From CAZOZZ01 sp965262425 (GTDB lineage Bacteria; Acidobacteriota; Terriglobia; 20CM-2-55-15): a stretch of 64,000 bases of DNA. A program made the position numbers and the translations under genes. Shown here piece after piece: positions 1 to 9,293 of the stretch (position 1 is its first letter; every line of letters starts with the position of its first letter). The stretch lies in NCBI GenBank assembly GCA_965262425.1, contig OZ253536.1:1240001-1304000 (forward strand), written 5' to 3'. The notes under the pieces were generated by a model that saw nothing but the letters and a program-made list of their open reading frames with translations, ran no database searches and was not told the DNA's origin.

Positions 1-3
1 TTT

Positions 4-320
4 GGGTCTTCCGCAGAATTTGTGGGTAAAACCGTCTTCCATCGCCGCTTGAGGAGACCACGGTGCTCGCCAAGCCTCAAGGCTTCCCTCGCAAGCTCGG
101 CGGCTGCGCCGGCCTTGACCCTCGGCTGCGCTCCGCGGTGTCGGCTGGTGTGGGCGATGGGGAACGGGGCCTCCGGCGGGGGCTCCGGGCACCGGGTGTA
201 GGCGTCCGACCGAAGTGGGTACTGGAATATTCGCCGTCGAACAAAAGAATAAGGTACTTTGTTTCAATTACTTATGTGCGCACAGGCCTTTGGACTGCCC
301 ACAAATTCTGCGGAGGAGGC
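4..320 (+). repeat. 317-bp MITE (family M317), copy 1
   Basis: One of three near-identical 317-bp copies in the window (others at 22912-23228 and 54621-54937). Ends are inverted repeats sharing TCCGCAGAATTTGTGGG. It is followed by GTTTTTTT at 321-328; the window starts with the last three T of what should be the left copy, so an 8-bp target duplication is inferred. No transposase gene lies inside. An open frame starting at 63 runs through the element into the gene remnant on its right. The 8-bp duplication is compatible with several transposase families (IS1595, IS66, IS256 types); the parent is not identifiable here. Confidence 0.9.
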
Positions 321-1034
321 GTTTTTTTCAGTCGATCCGATGGGACTGGTCTTCGACAACTAACGGACGATCCGTACCTTGACCGGGCACCCCGCTGGTC
401 TCCTGACGGGACGAGGATTGCATTCTATTCGAACCGCAGCGGCAGTTACGAAATGTGGACGATCAACCCGGACGGCAGTGGGCTGCAAGAGGTTACAAAG
501 GATACTCCCTTGACCCCAGCCTATCCTACGTGGTCCCCTGACGGCTTGCGGATTGCCTATACGGAACAAGGCGTCGGCGTTTTCATCATTGAAATTGACA
601 AACCTTGGGAAGAACAGTCGCCCGTCCAATTACCACCGCTGACTGATGGAACTGAGGCCTTCACTGCGTGGTCGTGGTCACCAGACGGAAACTGGCTGGC
701 CGGTTCGGGCTACGATCCCACACGGACTCCGACAAGCGACGGAATCCACATTTATTCCTTTGAATCCGGGCAGTACGAGAAACTGACTGACACCGGATTA
801 GATCCACAATGGCTCAATGACAACCGGACGCTTCTCTACGATGAGGGTCCCCCGTGGCGAATCCGCACCGTTGACCGGGTAACCAAAGATGTTCAGGAAG
901 TGCTGGCCCAACCACCTGAAGATGTTTTTCTTCCTGTACCCTCACCCGACAATAACCGTACCTTGTACTATGTGTTGCGACCGCCCGTTGAATCCGACAT
1001 TTGGCTGATCGAACTCCCCGACGACCCCCAGTAG
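321..1034 (+). pseudogene. TolB/WD40-like beta-propeller protein, 5' part lost
   Basis: The frame carries three WSPDG repeats (near 394, 532 and 676) and the pattern DGTGLRQLTDD, typical of the PD40/TolB-like beta-propeller family found in periplasmic or extracellular proteins and in TolB-fused peptidases. The N-terminal part and any signal peptide are missing because the 317-bp MITE interrupts the gene at its left side, beyond which the window ends. The MITE leaves the frame open, so an artificial start ATG at 63 would give a 323-residue chimera whose first 86 residues are MITE-derived. The stop TAG is at 1032-1034. Function cannot be assigned beyond the fold; the original gene was probably much longer. 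Confidence 0.7.
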
Positions 1035-1324
1035 GCCGAGTCCGTCGAGTCATCCCCTGAAATCAACAGTGTAGAGTCGAGGCGGTGAACCGGAGGCGCT
1101 CCGAGCGCGTAGTGGCGTGGGCCAACGAGACGGCACGTCTCTGCCTCGGTCGTGGCTCGGGTGGGTGACTCGATAAGAAGTGATTGCGTCATCCGCTCTA
1201 CTGCTGGCCCCAGCGGTGTGGACGATACTTCCGCGATACACCCGCTCCTTTTTCCTGCCTTGGGACTACCCCACGATCAGTCCATCTTCTCGGACACTGT
1301 CTGGCATTCTCAGCGTCTCATTCC
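1035..1324. other. intergenic space between convergent genes
   Basis: About 290 bases between the propeller remnant and the lectin-like gene on the opposite strand. I see no supported gene, RNA or clear terminator hairpin; the open frames here are antisense overlaps. Confidence 0.5.
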
Positions 1325-1954
1325 CTACTGAGCGGCAAAACAATAGAACAAGCCGTCACCGCCCGAAGCCCGCAACTGTTCCTGGCTGCAACCACGGCTG
1401 TCATGGGCGGAGTTCCAAGCCGCGCGGTCATGATGACCGATCCTGGCTTTTCCGTCACTGCTGCTCGTCCAGTTGTTGCAGGTCATGTCCTCGCCAGCCG
1501 TGAAGGCCGTGCCGTCCGGCTGCGAGCCAGTCAGGACATCGTGCCGGTTCGGAACGTATCCGCTACCGGGGATCCTTCTGCCTCTCTCGTCGATCACCGT
1601 CATGACAGTAAACCGATGCCCCATGCCGTGAAGCTCCTCGACGTTATTACCGATAAGGGTGCCCTGAGCGTTATGCCATGGGCCTGTGCCGATGCGGTCG
1701 CGAGCATTCACCGCGTTCGGGCCTTGCGTGCTGAGGTAGGCATGCCATGTGCGGTCGCCCGCACCCACTTCGGCGGCCAGGCTCTGACAGAGCGAGTCGG
1801 CTCCGTCCAAACCACCCAGATTGGCTCCCTCGCCAGAGCCTACACTTGCGACGAAAAAGGTCATCGGATCAGGTTGCGAACCTTGGGCCAGGGCCGTCGA
1901 TGCTAATGTTGCGACCATCGCGAATGCAATCAGGCTGCATACGAATCGTTTCAT
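1325..1954 (-). CDS. secreted DUF1554/lectin-like protein
   Basis: A 209-residue protein with a clear Sec signal peptide (KR start, hydrophobic stretch, cleavage after ALAQ near residue 24). The mature part starts with FFVASVGSGEGANLGGLDGAD, then the pattern NARDRIGTGPW, an LHG motif and a C-terminal GGDGLFYCFAA block. Conserved cysteines occur at the LCQSL, TCNNW, RGCSQ and FYCF positions, probably in two disulphides. This arrangement is that of the secreted DUF1554/endostatin-like proteins often labelled lectin in Acidobacteria and related phyla. Ligand and role are unknown. The gene stands alone and convergent to the propeller remnant; its 5' side faces the IS island. Confidence 0.75.
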   Translation of the reverse strand: MKRFVCSLIAFAMVATLASTALAQGSQPDPMTFFVASVGSGEGANLGGLDGADSLCQSLAAEVGAGDRTWHAYLSTQGPNAVNARDRIGTGPWHNAQGTLIGNNVEELHGMGHRFTVMTVIDERGRRIPGSGYVPNRHDVLTGSQPDGTAFTAGEDMTCNNWTSSSDGKARIGHHDRAAWNSAHDSRGCSQEQLRASGGDGLFYCFAAQ

Positions 1955-2218
1955 TTCTCATACCTCCGTGGGGATTCAGAATTCGAGTTCCATTGTCTAT
2001 ATCAAGTCGTTGACGAAAACGCCACTTCCTACTCCGCAGGGTTCACTGGTGCGTCAGTGTTCCAGATGTCTCTGTAGGACTTCCATCCATGTCATGTCTT
2101 CGAGCCAGACAGTGTCGACCGCATCGAATGGGCGTGGTGCCTCCATGTCCTGCTGGGCGACTGCAAGGGTGGCAGTGACTGCTAACAAGAGCGAGCTGAA
2201 AGCAGAGGTGTATCGGGT
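1955..2218. other. upstream region of the lectin-like gene up to the IS256-type element
   Basis: About 260 bases. It must contain the promoter of the minus-strand lectin-like gene, but I cannot pick a convincing -35/-10 pair. No other gene is supported. Confidence 0.4.
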
Positions 2219-3686
2219 TGCTCCTCATGGGGGAAAGTGTGCCAATCTTAGTTGGAAATTGAAACGGCTCCAAACCCTATGGTTTGATGGTATTGGAAGA
2301 AACAACATCAAGCCTGTAAGAGAAAGGAGCCGAGATGAGCAGTCTGTTACGTTCGGTGAAGAAACGCAAGAAGTCGCGTGTGCTGGGTGAGGTCGAGGTC
2401 CTGAGCCGGGAGGAATACTCGGGACTGGAATTGGACTCGAAGGTGGAGATGATTCGGGCGTTGATCCCACTGGGGTTGATGCACGTGGAGGAGTTGCTCG
2501 ACGAGGAAGTGAAGGCGTTGGCGGGTGAGCGATACGCGCGAAAGGAGGCGACGTTGAGGGGCCGGCGACACGGGAGTAATCCGGGGACCGTGGGGCTCGG
2601 GGGCCAGCGGGTGCCGGTTCGGGTGCCTCGAGTGCGCAGCGTGGCGGGCGGGGAGATTCCGCTTCGGAGCTACGAGGAACTCAGTCTGGATGGCGCGGTG
2701 AACGAACTGCTTCTCAGACGTGTGCTTTATGGGATCTCCTGCCGGAACTACGAGTCGGCCGCGGAAGCGATTCCAGGAGCCATCGGATTGTCGAGCTCGA
2801 CGGTGTCTCGAGGATTCGTCCAGGCGAGTGGGGCGAAACTTCGGGAGATGCAGGAGCGGGATCTGTCGGCCGAGGACGTGGTGGCGATCTTCCTGGACGG
2901 GAAAATGTTTGCCGACGCCACGATGGTTGTGGCCCTGGGCATCACAATTACGGGCGACAAACGCTTCTTAGGCTTCGTGGAGACGAGTACGGAGAACGAG
3001 CAGGTACTGACTCCGTTTCTCCGTTCATTGATGGAGCGAGGCCTGGACATCTCTGAAGGCGTGCTGGTGATCGTCGACGGCGGCAAAGGTCTGCGCGCGG
3101 CAGTCAAGCGGGCATTCGGTAATCGAGCCCTGGTCCAACGCTGCCAATGGCACAAACGCGAGAACGTGGTGAGCTACCTGTCGAAGACCGAGCAAGCCGC
3201 GTGGCGCAAGCGGCTTCAGCGTGCGTACCAGCGCCCGGAGTACAACGAAGCCCGGGCGGCCCTCGAACAGCTCCATGGAGAGCTCGAGGAGCGAAACCAA
3301 TCGGCCGCTACGAGCCTTGAGGAAGGCCTGGAGGAGACCCTCACGTTGCATCGACTCGGCGTGTACGGGGTCCTGGGCCGTTCGTTCAAGACGACGAATT
3401 GCTTGGAATCGGTCAATGCCCTCGTCGAGGAAAGGTGCGCGAAGGTCGATCATTGGAAGAACTCGAGCCAGCGGCAGCGCTGGTTGGCGACGGCGCTCAT
3501 CGACATCGAACCACGCTTGAGGAAGGTGATCGGCTACCGTCATCTTCCAAAGCTCCGCGAAGCCCTCAGGCGGGAGCTGAAGATTGAGGCGAAGACGTCG
3601 ACGAGATCGAAGAAGAAGGTTGCGTGACCAATCGTGAGCCGTGGAGAGTTTCAACTAAGAATGGGATTGACTCTCATGGGGAGTCC
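2219..3686 (+). mobile_element. IS256-family insertion sequence
   Basis: A Mutator-type transposase gene is flanked by imperfect inverted repeats. The left side reads CTCCTCATGG with CTTAGTTGGAAATTGAAACG further in. The right side, reverse-complemented, reads CTCCCCATGAGAG with CTTAGTTGAAACTC further in. Exact ends and the target duplication could not be fixed because the repeats are divergent, so the boundaries are approximate. Confidence 0.7.
2335..3627 (+). CDS. IS256-family (Mutator-type) transposase
   Basis: A 430-residue transposase of full family length. Recognisable blocks are GRRHGSNPGTVGLGGQRVPV and VPRVRS (N-terminal region), YESAAEAIPGAIGLSSSTVS (HTH-like), then FLDGKMFADATMVVALGI with the first catalytic Asp, VIVDGGKGLRAAV with the second, CQWHKRENV, and the C-terminal TTNCLESVNAL, whose Glu completes the DDE triad. 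All three acidic positions are intact, so the gene looks functional. The start ATG at 2335 follows AGAAAGGAG. Only one copy is visible in the window. Confidence 0.93.
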   Translation: MSSLLRSVKKRKKSRVLGEVEVLSREEYSGLELDSKVEMIRALIPLGLMHVEELLDEEVKALAGERYARKEATLRGRRHGSNPGTVGLGGQRVPVRVPRVRSVAGGEIPLRSYEELSLDGAVNELLLRRVLYGISCRNYESAAEAIPGAIGLSSSTVSRGFVQASGAKLREMQERDLSAEDVVAIFLDGKMFADATMVVALGITITGDKRFLGFVETSTENEQVLTPFLRSLMERGLDISEGVLVIVDGGKGLRAAVKRAFGNRALVQRCQWHKRENVVSYLSKTEQAAWRKRLQRAYQRPEYNEARAALEQLHGELEERNQSAATSLEEGLEETLTLHRLGVYGVLGRSFKTTNCLESVNALVEERCAKVDHWKNSSQRQRWLATALIDIEPRLRKVIGYRHLPKLREALRRELKIEAKTSTRSKKKVA

Positions 3687-3766
3687 TACTCAGTTTCTAA
3701 AAATCGGGCGGCCCATCCTACCGCTGACAGAGGCCGGAGTCAACGGATCGCAAGACGGGTGTCCTA

Positions 3767-4917
3767 GTGGTCCCCGTCAAACAGACTGTAACTTATCGAG
3801 CTTCTTTCGGGCACGTTGAACTTTTTCAAGAATATCGGAAGCCGTTGCGGTCCAAATGAAGGGCTTCGGGTTCTGATTGTGACCCCCGACATATTCCTCC
3901 ACGGCCTGGATTAGCTCAGGAACCGAATGGAAAACCCCGCGCCGAAGCCGTTGTTCGGAAAGATCCCGGAAGAAGCGTTCGACCATGTTCAGCCAGGATG
4001 CACTGGTCGGTGTGAAGTGCACATGAAAGCGCGTGTTGCGCTTCAACCAGTTGACGACTTTCTGATGTTTGTGCGTGGCGTAGTTGTCGCAAATGATATG
4101 GATCTGTTTGTCTTTCGGCACGGAACGTTTGATCTGATTGAGAAACCGGATCCATTCCTGATGACGATGCTTCGGCATACAGGTCCCGATAATCGAGCCG
4201 TCCAGCGTATTGAGCGCGGCGAACATCGTGGTCGTCCCGTTGCGTTTGTAGTCGTGGGTGAGGGTGCCGCACCGCCCCTTCTTCAGAGGTAACCCGGGTT
4301 GCGTGCGGTCCAGGGCCTGCATCTGGCTCTTCTCATCGCAGGACAAAACAATGGCGTTTTCCGGAGGGTTCAGATACAAACCGACCACATCCTCCAACTT
4401 CTCGACAAATTGTTTGTCGTTGGAAAGTTTGAAGGTGCGTGCCAGATGAGGCTTCAAGCCATGAGCCCGCCAGATTCTCCCTACCGTGGACTCGCTGACG
4501 CCGGTTGCCCTGGCCATCAAGGACCGGCTCCAGTGCGTGGCGTTCGGAGGCTTCCCTTCGACCGTCTTCTTCACGATCCGGGCCCGCTTCCGGCGGCCGA
4601 TCGAGGGAATCCGTCCACTGCGGGAAGCGTCCTTTTCGATTCCCCCGAGGCCATCTTCAACGAAACGATCGCGCCAACGTCCGGCCTTTTGACGAGTGAT
4701 GTCCAACTTGGCAGCGATCTCCTGATTGTCCAGACCCCCGGCGGCCAGCAAGACAATTCGAGATCGTTCCGCCAACCGGACCGCCACACTGCGGCTTCGG
4801 CTCAGTCGCTCCAGTTCCTTCCGCACAGGAATGTCCAATTTAATCGTCGGTGCTCTCCTCATATATACTCAGACGTAGGAAAGCTGAATACGTTACATTA
4901 ACTGTGACGGACTACAC
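3767..4917 (-). mobile_element. IS630-type element, copy 1
   Basis: This is a 1151-bp element; identical-length copies lie at 4996-6146 and 7882-9032. The ends are GTGGTCCCCGTCAAACAG at 3767 and, reverse-complemented, GTGTAGTCCGTCACAGTTAA at 4917. It is flanked on both sides by TA (3765-3766 and 4918-4919) within a CTAG target, the known IS630 specificity. Confidence 0.95.
3777..4862 (-). CDS. IS630-family transposase, copy 1
   Basis: A 361-residue Tc1/mariner-superfamily transposase. The N-terminal half has two HTH segments (QEIAAKLDITRQKAGRW and ATGVSESTVGRIWRAHGL). The C-terminal catalytic half has VLSCDEKSQMQ (first Asp), HIICDNYATHK (second Asp) and SWLNMVERFFRDL (catalytic Glu), the intact DDE set. 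The copies differ at only a few bases; this one shares Ala (KAGRW) with copy 3, whereas copy 2 has Val. The element ends lie 10 bp beyond the stop and 55 bp before the start. Near identity implies recent activity. Confidence 0.95.
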   Translation of the reverse strand: MRRAPTIKLDIPVRKELERLSRSRSVAVRLAERSRIVLLAAGGLDNQEIAAKLDITRQKAGRWRDRFVEDGLGGIEKDASRSGRIPSIGRRKRARIVKKTVEGKPPNATHWSRSLMARATGVSESTVGRIWRAHGLKPHLARTFKLSNDKQFVEKLEDVVGLYLNPPENAIVLSCDEKSQMQALDRTQPGLPLKKGRCGTLTHDYKRNGTTTMFAALNTLDGSIIGTCMPKHRHQEWIRFLNQIKRSVPKDKQIHIICDNYATHKHQKVVNWLKRNTRFHVHFTPTSASWLNMVERFFRDLSEQRLRRGVFHSVPELIQAVEEYVGGHNQNPKPFIWTATASDILEKVQRARKKLDKLQSV

Positions 4918-4995
4918 TAGGTGTCCCAGATGACCCAGTGATTTCCATTCCATTCTATATTTGCTTACCCAACTTCACCGGGATAGGAATTGCTA

Positions 4996-6146
4996 GTGGT
5001 CCCCGTCAAACAGACTGTAACTTATCGAGCTTCTTTCGGGCACGTTGAACTTTTTCAAGAATATCGGAAGCCGTTGCGGTCCAAATGAAGGGCTTCGGGT
5101 TCTGATTGTGACCCCCGACATATTCCTCCACGGCCTGGATTAGCTCAGGAACCGAATGGAAAACCCCGCGCCGAAGCCGTTGTTCGGAAAGATCCCGGAA
5201 GAAGCGTTCGACCATGTTCAGCCAGGATGCACTGGTCGGTGTGAAGTGCACATGAAAGCGCGTGTTGCGCTTCAACCAGTTGACGACTTTCTGATGTTTG
5301 TGCGTGGCGTAGTTGTCGCAAATGATATGGATCTGTTTGTCTTTCGGCACGGAACGTTTGATCTGATTGAGAAACCGGATCCATTCCTGATGACGATGCT
5401 TCGGCATACAGGTCCCGATAATCGAGCCGTCCAGCGTATTGAGCGCGGCGAACATCGTGGTCGTCCCGTTGCGTTTGTAGTCGTGGGTGAGGGTGCCGCA
5501 CCGCCCCTTCTTCAGAGGTAACCCGGGTTGCGTGCGGTCCAGGGCCTGCATCTGGCTCTTCTCATCGCAGGACAAAACAATGGCGTTTTCCGGAGGGTTC
5601 AGATACAAACCGACCACATCCTCCAACTTCTCGACAAATTGTTTGTCGTTGGAAAGTTTGAAGGTGCGTGCCAGATGAGGCTTCAAGCCATGAGCCCGCC
5701 AGATTCTCCCTACCGTGGACTCGCTGACGCCGGTTGCCCTGGCCATCAAGGACCGGCTCCAGTGCGTGGCGTTCGGAGGCTTCCCTTCGACCGTCTTCTT
5801 CACGATCCGGGCCCGCTTCCGGCGGCCGATCGAGGGAATCCGTCCACTGCGGGAAGCGTCCTTTTCGATTCCCCCGAGGCCATCTTCAACGAAACGATCG
5901 CGCCAACGTCCGACCTTTTGACGAGTGATGTCCAACTTGGCAGCGATCTCCTGATTGTCCAGACCCCCGGCGGCCAGCAAGACAATTCGAGATCGTTCCG
6001 CCAACCGGACCGCCACACTGCGGCTTCGGCTCAGTCGCTCCAGTTCCTTCCGCACAGGAATGTCCAATTTAATCGTCGGTGCTCTCCTCATATATACTCA
6101 GACGTAGGAAAGCTGAATAAGTTACATTAACTGTGACGGACTACAC
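4996..6146 (-). mobile_element. IS630-type element, copy 2
   Basis: This 1151-bp element has the same ends as copy 1 and lies in tandem with it, 78 bp apart, in the same orientation. TA duplications are at 4994-4995 and 6147-6148 in a CTAG target. Two tandem same-strand copies could recombine and delete one unit. Confidence 0.95.
5006..6091 (-). CDS. IS630-family transposase, copy 2
   Basis: A 361-residue protein identical to copy 1 except for one visible change (KVGRW instead of KAGRW in the first HTH). The DDE residues in SCDEKS, ICDNYA and MVERFF are intact, so the copy is probably active. Confidence 0.95.
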   Translation of the reverse strand: MRRAPTIKLDIPVRKELERLSRSRSVAVRLAERSRIVLLAAGGLDNQEIAAKLDITRQKVGRWRDRFVEDGLGGIEKDASRSGRIPSIGRRKRARIVKKTVEGKPPNATHWSRSLMARATGVSESTVGRIWRAHGLKPHLARTFKLSNDKQFVEKLEDVVGLYLNPPENAIVLSCDEKSQMQALDRTQPGLPLKKGRCGTLTHDYKRNGTTTMFAALNTLDGSIIGTCMPKHRHQEWIRFLNQIKRSVPKDKQIHIICDNYATHKHQKVVNWLKRNTRFHVHFTPTSASWLNMVERFFRDLSEQRLRRGVFHSVPELIQAVEEYVGGHNQNPKPFIWTATASDILEKVQRARKKLDKLQSV

Positions 6147-6430
6147 TAGTAGGCGACACCGGTTCGAGCCAAGAGTCATTCGATCACGAAACAGATACCG
6201 ACTTCGTAAGAGAGATCACTAGCCCGCATTTCTCATGAATGGTGCCCAAAACTGCATTTTGGAGACGGAAAAGATGTCGGAGGCTGGGTGGCGAGAGCAA
6301 AGATGCCGGCTGAGGGGAGTGACTGGGCCTGGACGAGTGGTGGTGAAGGGAATGACGACGTGAAATCGGATTACAGAGACAGCTATCCCGATCAAAGATC
6401 GGAACGTTGGTATGTCTGAGGAGGGGACGC

Positions 6431-7846
6431 TCAACAGCGAAGCGGGACTTTCTGAAGGTTGGCATAAATCTGAGCGAACACCGCGGCGTAGGGGTATCCG
6501 CCAGCCATCCGAATCCAGACTCGACGCACGGTCACATGGATCTGCGCTCCGATTTTGAGCAGCTTCAGGCGAATCGTGGTGCACTGCGCCCGCGCGAATT
6601 CGGTGCCCTGCAACCCGAGCCGTCGCAAGGCCTGCATTAACATGTACGCCACCGATGAAAGGTAGAGTCGGAGTTGATTGGCGCGCATGGTGGCCGTGCT
6701 GGTCCGATCGGCGAACAATCCGAGCTGTTGCTCTTTGATCCGGTTTTCCATATCCCCTCGGGCACAGTAGATCTGTTCATAGATCTGTCTTGGGGTCTTT
6801 CGGCCTTTCGGTAACGAGGTGACGATAAACCGAGGATTGGAGCCCTTGGCCAGATGTTCGGCCTTACCAATGATGCGTCGCTCACGGGTCCAGCTGCCGC
6901 GGGTCTGATACGGAAACGTCTTAAAGACGCGCGCTGGCTTTCCCGTCCTGTCGAATCGCTTTTTTGCAGTCGCCATCGGAGTTTCGATCGCGCCCAGCAG
7001 TCGATTGTTCTTTGCCAGTCCGATCACGTAATCGACACGGTGTTGGGCCTCGCACCACGTCAGGATCTCATCGCGGCAGAAACCCGAGTCGGCACGAATC
7101 ACGATCTGGACTCTGGGCCACTTCTGCCGAATCTGTCCGACGATCCGTTCCAGCTCTTTGACCGATCCGGCCGCACCATCGATGTCGGATCGTCGTAGCC
7201 GGGCACACAGCAGAAACTCCCCACAGAAGATATACAGCGGCAGATAACAATAGTGCCGGTAATAGCCGTGAAAGAAGCGACCCTCCTGACTCCCGTGAAT
7301 CGGATCGTCGGTCGCATCCAGATCCAGAATGATCTGCCGCGGCGCCCGCCGATGCGCTTGGAGAAACACGTCCACCATCAACCTATCCATCGCCGCCTCG
7401 TCTCGTCCGATCTTCTTGTACGGATGGTCTGCCGCACCCTCGGTCGACAGTTCCAGTCGGTTCAGCGTGCTCTTACCAGCCAGGGCCTTGCCTCGATCTC
7501 GTGCCTGTTTCCGGGTCCGACCCTTCGGATCGGTCTCACCCACCATCACGGCCAGCATCGGATCCGACCGGAGTTGGTCGTGGTCGTTCAGATCCTCATA
7601 GCCCAAACACAATCCGTACACACGTTGCGACACCAGTTGTTCGATCCCGTGTTCCACAAATCGCGGATCCCGATGATCCTGGAAACATCCGGCAAGCTGT
7701 TTCAGAATCCCCGTCCGTTTTTCTGCTTCTCGTAGCAGCAAGCCGCCCGCATCCGTGCTGATGTCTCCTCCGTCGAATTGGCCCCGTACTTCCCGTGAAC
7801 CTAATGCGTGAAATTGAATCGATTCTGTCTTACACTCTGTATTCAT
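6431..7846 (-). CDS. IS1380-family transposase (element A)
   Basis: A 471-residue DDE transposase. Family signatures are the N-terminal FDGGDISTDAGGLLLREAEK, YGLCLGYEDLNDHDQLRSDP, then LDLDATDDPIHGSQ (catalytic Asp), VIRADSGFCRDEI (second Asp) and YCARGDMENRIKEQQLGLF (catalytic Glu). All are intact. IS630 copy 3 has inserted 35 bp upstream of the start codon, so the native promoter is probably displaced and expression, if any, would come from within the IS630 end. The coding frame itself is undamaged. Confidence 0.93.
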   Translation of the reverse strand: MNTECKTESIQFHALGSREVRGQFDGGDISTDAGGLLLREAEKRTGILKQLAGCFQDHRDPRFVEHGIEQLVSQRVYGLCLGYEDLNDHDQLRSDPMLAVMVGETDPKGRTRKQARDRGKALAGKSTLNRLELSTEGAADHPYKKIGRDEAAMDRLMVDVFLQAHRRAPRQIILDLDATDDPIHGSQEGRFFHGYYRHYCYLPLYIFCGEFLLCARLRRSDIDGAAGSVKELERIVGQIRQKWPRVQIVIRADSGFCRDEILTWCEAQHRVDYVIGLAKNNRLLGAIETPMATAKKRFDRTGKPARVFKTFPYQTRGSWTRERRIIGKAEHLAKGSNPRFIVTSLPKGRKTPRQIYEQIYCARGDMENRIKEQQLGLFADRTSTATMRANQLRLYLSSVAYMLMQALRRLGLQGTEFARAQCTTIRLKLLKIGAQIHVTVRRVWIRMAGGYPYAAVFAQIYANLQKVPLRC

Positions 7847-7881
7847 AAAGGCCGCCTCCGTCTGCGCATTTGATGCTTCTA

Positions 7882-9032
7882 GTGTAGTCCGTCACAGTTA
7901 ATGTAACTTATTCAGCTTTCCTACGTCTGAGTATATATGAGGAGAGCACCGACGATTAAATTGGACATTCCTGTGCGGAAGGAACTGGAGCGACTGAGCC
8001 GAAGCCGCAGTGTGGCGGTCCGGTTGGCGGAACGATCTCGAATTGTCTTGCTGGCCGCCGGGGGTCTGGACAATCAGGAGATCGCTGCCAAGTTGGACAT
8101 CACTCGTCAAAAGGCCGGACGTTGGCGCGATCGTTTCGTTGAAGATGGCCTCGGGGGAATCGAAAAGGACGCTTCCCGCAGTGGACGGATTCCCTCGATC
8201 GGCCGCCGGAAGCGGGCCCGGATCGTGAAGAAGACGGTCGAAGGGAAGCCTCCGAACGCCACGCACTGGAGCCGGTCCTTGATGGCCAGGGCAACCGGCG
8301 TCAGCGAGTCCACGGTAGGGAGAATCTGGCGGGCTCATGGCTTGAAGCCTCATCTGGCACGCACCTTCAAACTTTCCAACGACAAACAATTTGTCGAGAA
8401 GTTGGAGGATGTGGTCGGTTTGTATCTGAACCCTCCGGAAAACGCCATTGTTTTGTCCTGCGATGAGAAGAGCCAGATGCAGGCCCTGGACCGCACGCAA
8501 CCCGGGTTACCTCTGAAGAAGGGGCGGTGCGGCACCCTCACCCACGACTACAAACGCAACGGGACGACCACGATGTTCGCCGCGCTCAATACGCTGGACG
8601 GCTCGATTATCGGGACCTGTATGCCGAAGCATCGTCATCAGGAATGGATCCGGTTTCTCAATCAGATCAAACGTTCCGTGCCGAAAGACAAACAGATCCA
8701 TATCATTTGCGACAACTACGCCACGCACAAACATCAGAAAGTCGTCAACTGGTTGAAGCGCAACACGCGCTTTCATGTGCACTTCACACCGACCAGTGCA
8801 TCCTGGCTGAACATGGTCGAACGCTTCTTCCGGGATCTTTCCGAACAACGGCTTCGGCGCGGGGTTTTCCATTCGGTTCCTGAGCTAATCCAGGCCGTGG
8901 AGGAATATGTCGGGGGTCACAATCAGAACCCGAAGCCCTTCATTTGGACCGCAACGGCTTCCGATATTCTTGAAAAAGTTCAACGTGCCCGAAAGAAGCT
9001 CGATAAGTTACAGTCTGTTTGACGGGGACCAC
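7882..9032 (+). mobile_element. IS630-type element, copy 3 (nested)
   Basis: This 1151-bp element is opposite in orientation to copies 1 and 2, with TA duplications at 7880-7881 and 9033-9034 in a CTAG target inside IS1380 element A. It is therefore younger than that element's arrival here. Confidence 0.95.
7937..9022 (+). CDS. IS630-family transposase, copy 3
   Basis: A 361-residue protein that looks the same as copy 1 (KAGRW variant), with two N-terminal HTH segments and an intact DDE catalytic domain. It is divergent from the IS1380 transposase next to it; the two starts are about 90 bp apart. Confidence 0.95.
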   Translation: MRRAPTIKLDIPVRKELERLSRSRSVAVRLAERSRIVLLAAGGLDNQEIAAKLDITRQKAGRWRDRFVEDGLGGIEKDASRSGRIPSIGRRKRARIVKKTVEGKPPNATHWSRSLMARATGVSESTVGRIWRAHGLKPHLARTFKLSNDKQFVEKLEDVVGLYLNPPENAIVLSCDEKSQMQALDRTQPGLPLKKGRCGTLTHDYKRNGTTTMFAALNTLDGSIIGTCMPKHRHQEWIRFLNQIKRSVPKDKQIHIICDNYATHKHQKVVNWLKRNTRFHVHFTPTSASWLNMVERFFRDLSEQRLRRGVFHSVPELIQAVEEYVGGHNQNPKPFIWTATASDILEKVQRARKKLDKLQSV

Positions 9033-9140
9033 TAGACAAAGTCATCTATGCCAGACAGGGCGGCCTTTTTCGGTCCTTTCCCTTCCTACTCTGTTTCGAT
9101 TTATCTCAGATCTCTTGAGAAATGCGGGCTAGTCCGTTGT

Positions 9141-9222
9141 ACAGTGTCAAGATTTGGATCAAGAGGCTTGCGGTTGTATTGATTCTCTCGGGCGTCGCAG
9201 CCATTTGGGCAACACTCACAAT
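9141..9222 (+). pseudogene. possible N-terminal fragment of a membrane protein
   Basis: Between IS1380 element A and the IS3-type element, a short frame reads SVKIWIKRLAVVLILSGVAA and on, a basic start followed by one hydrophobic segment. It runs into the IS3 left end at 9223. It could be the start of a membrane or secreted protein gene cut by the IS3 element, but no continuation is recognisable on the other side (10457 onward is tRNA flank). Treat as a weak suggestion. Confidence 0.2.
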
Positions 9223-9293
9223 TGACCTCCCCCCAATAAAACGGTCCACCCGCAGGGTGAGTTTTCCCATAATAATTGACGAGGGAGAACTCC

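Larger units (their letters stand above)
6223..9128 (-). mobile_element. IS1380-type element A, interrupted by IS630 copy 3
   Basis: Terminal inverted repeats CCCGCATTTCTCA are perfect at both ends (6223 inward and 9128 inward). They are flanked by CTAG at 6219-6222 and 9129-9132, consistent with a 4-bp target duplication. IS630 copy 3 (7882-9032 plus one TA) is inserted between the transposase start and the right end; without it the element is about 1.75 kb, a usual IS1380 size. Confidence 0.85.

Noticed and set aside
63..320. ORF inside MITE M317 as an independent gene
   Set aside because: Present identically in all three copies, no ribosome-binding site, both strands open; better explained as GC-rich repeat DNA. 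Kept only as a question in the findings.
1184..1906. 240-residue plus-strand ORF
   Set aside because: It is antisense to the lectin-like gene, which has a signal peptide and family motifs.
6149..6218. tRNA fragment (GGTTCGAGCC) left of IS1380 element A
   Set aside because: T-loop-like string alone, without matching stems or acceptor.
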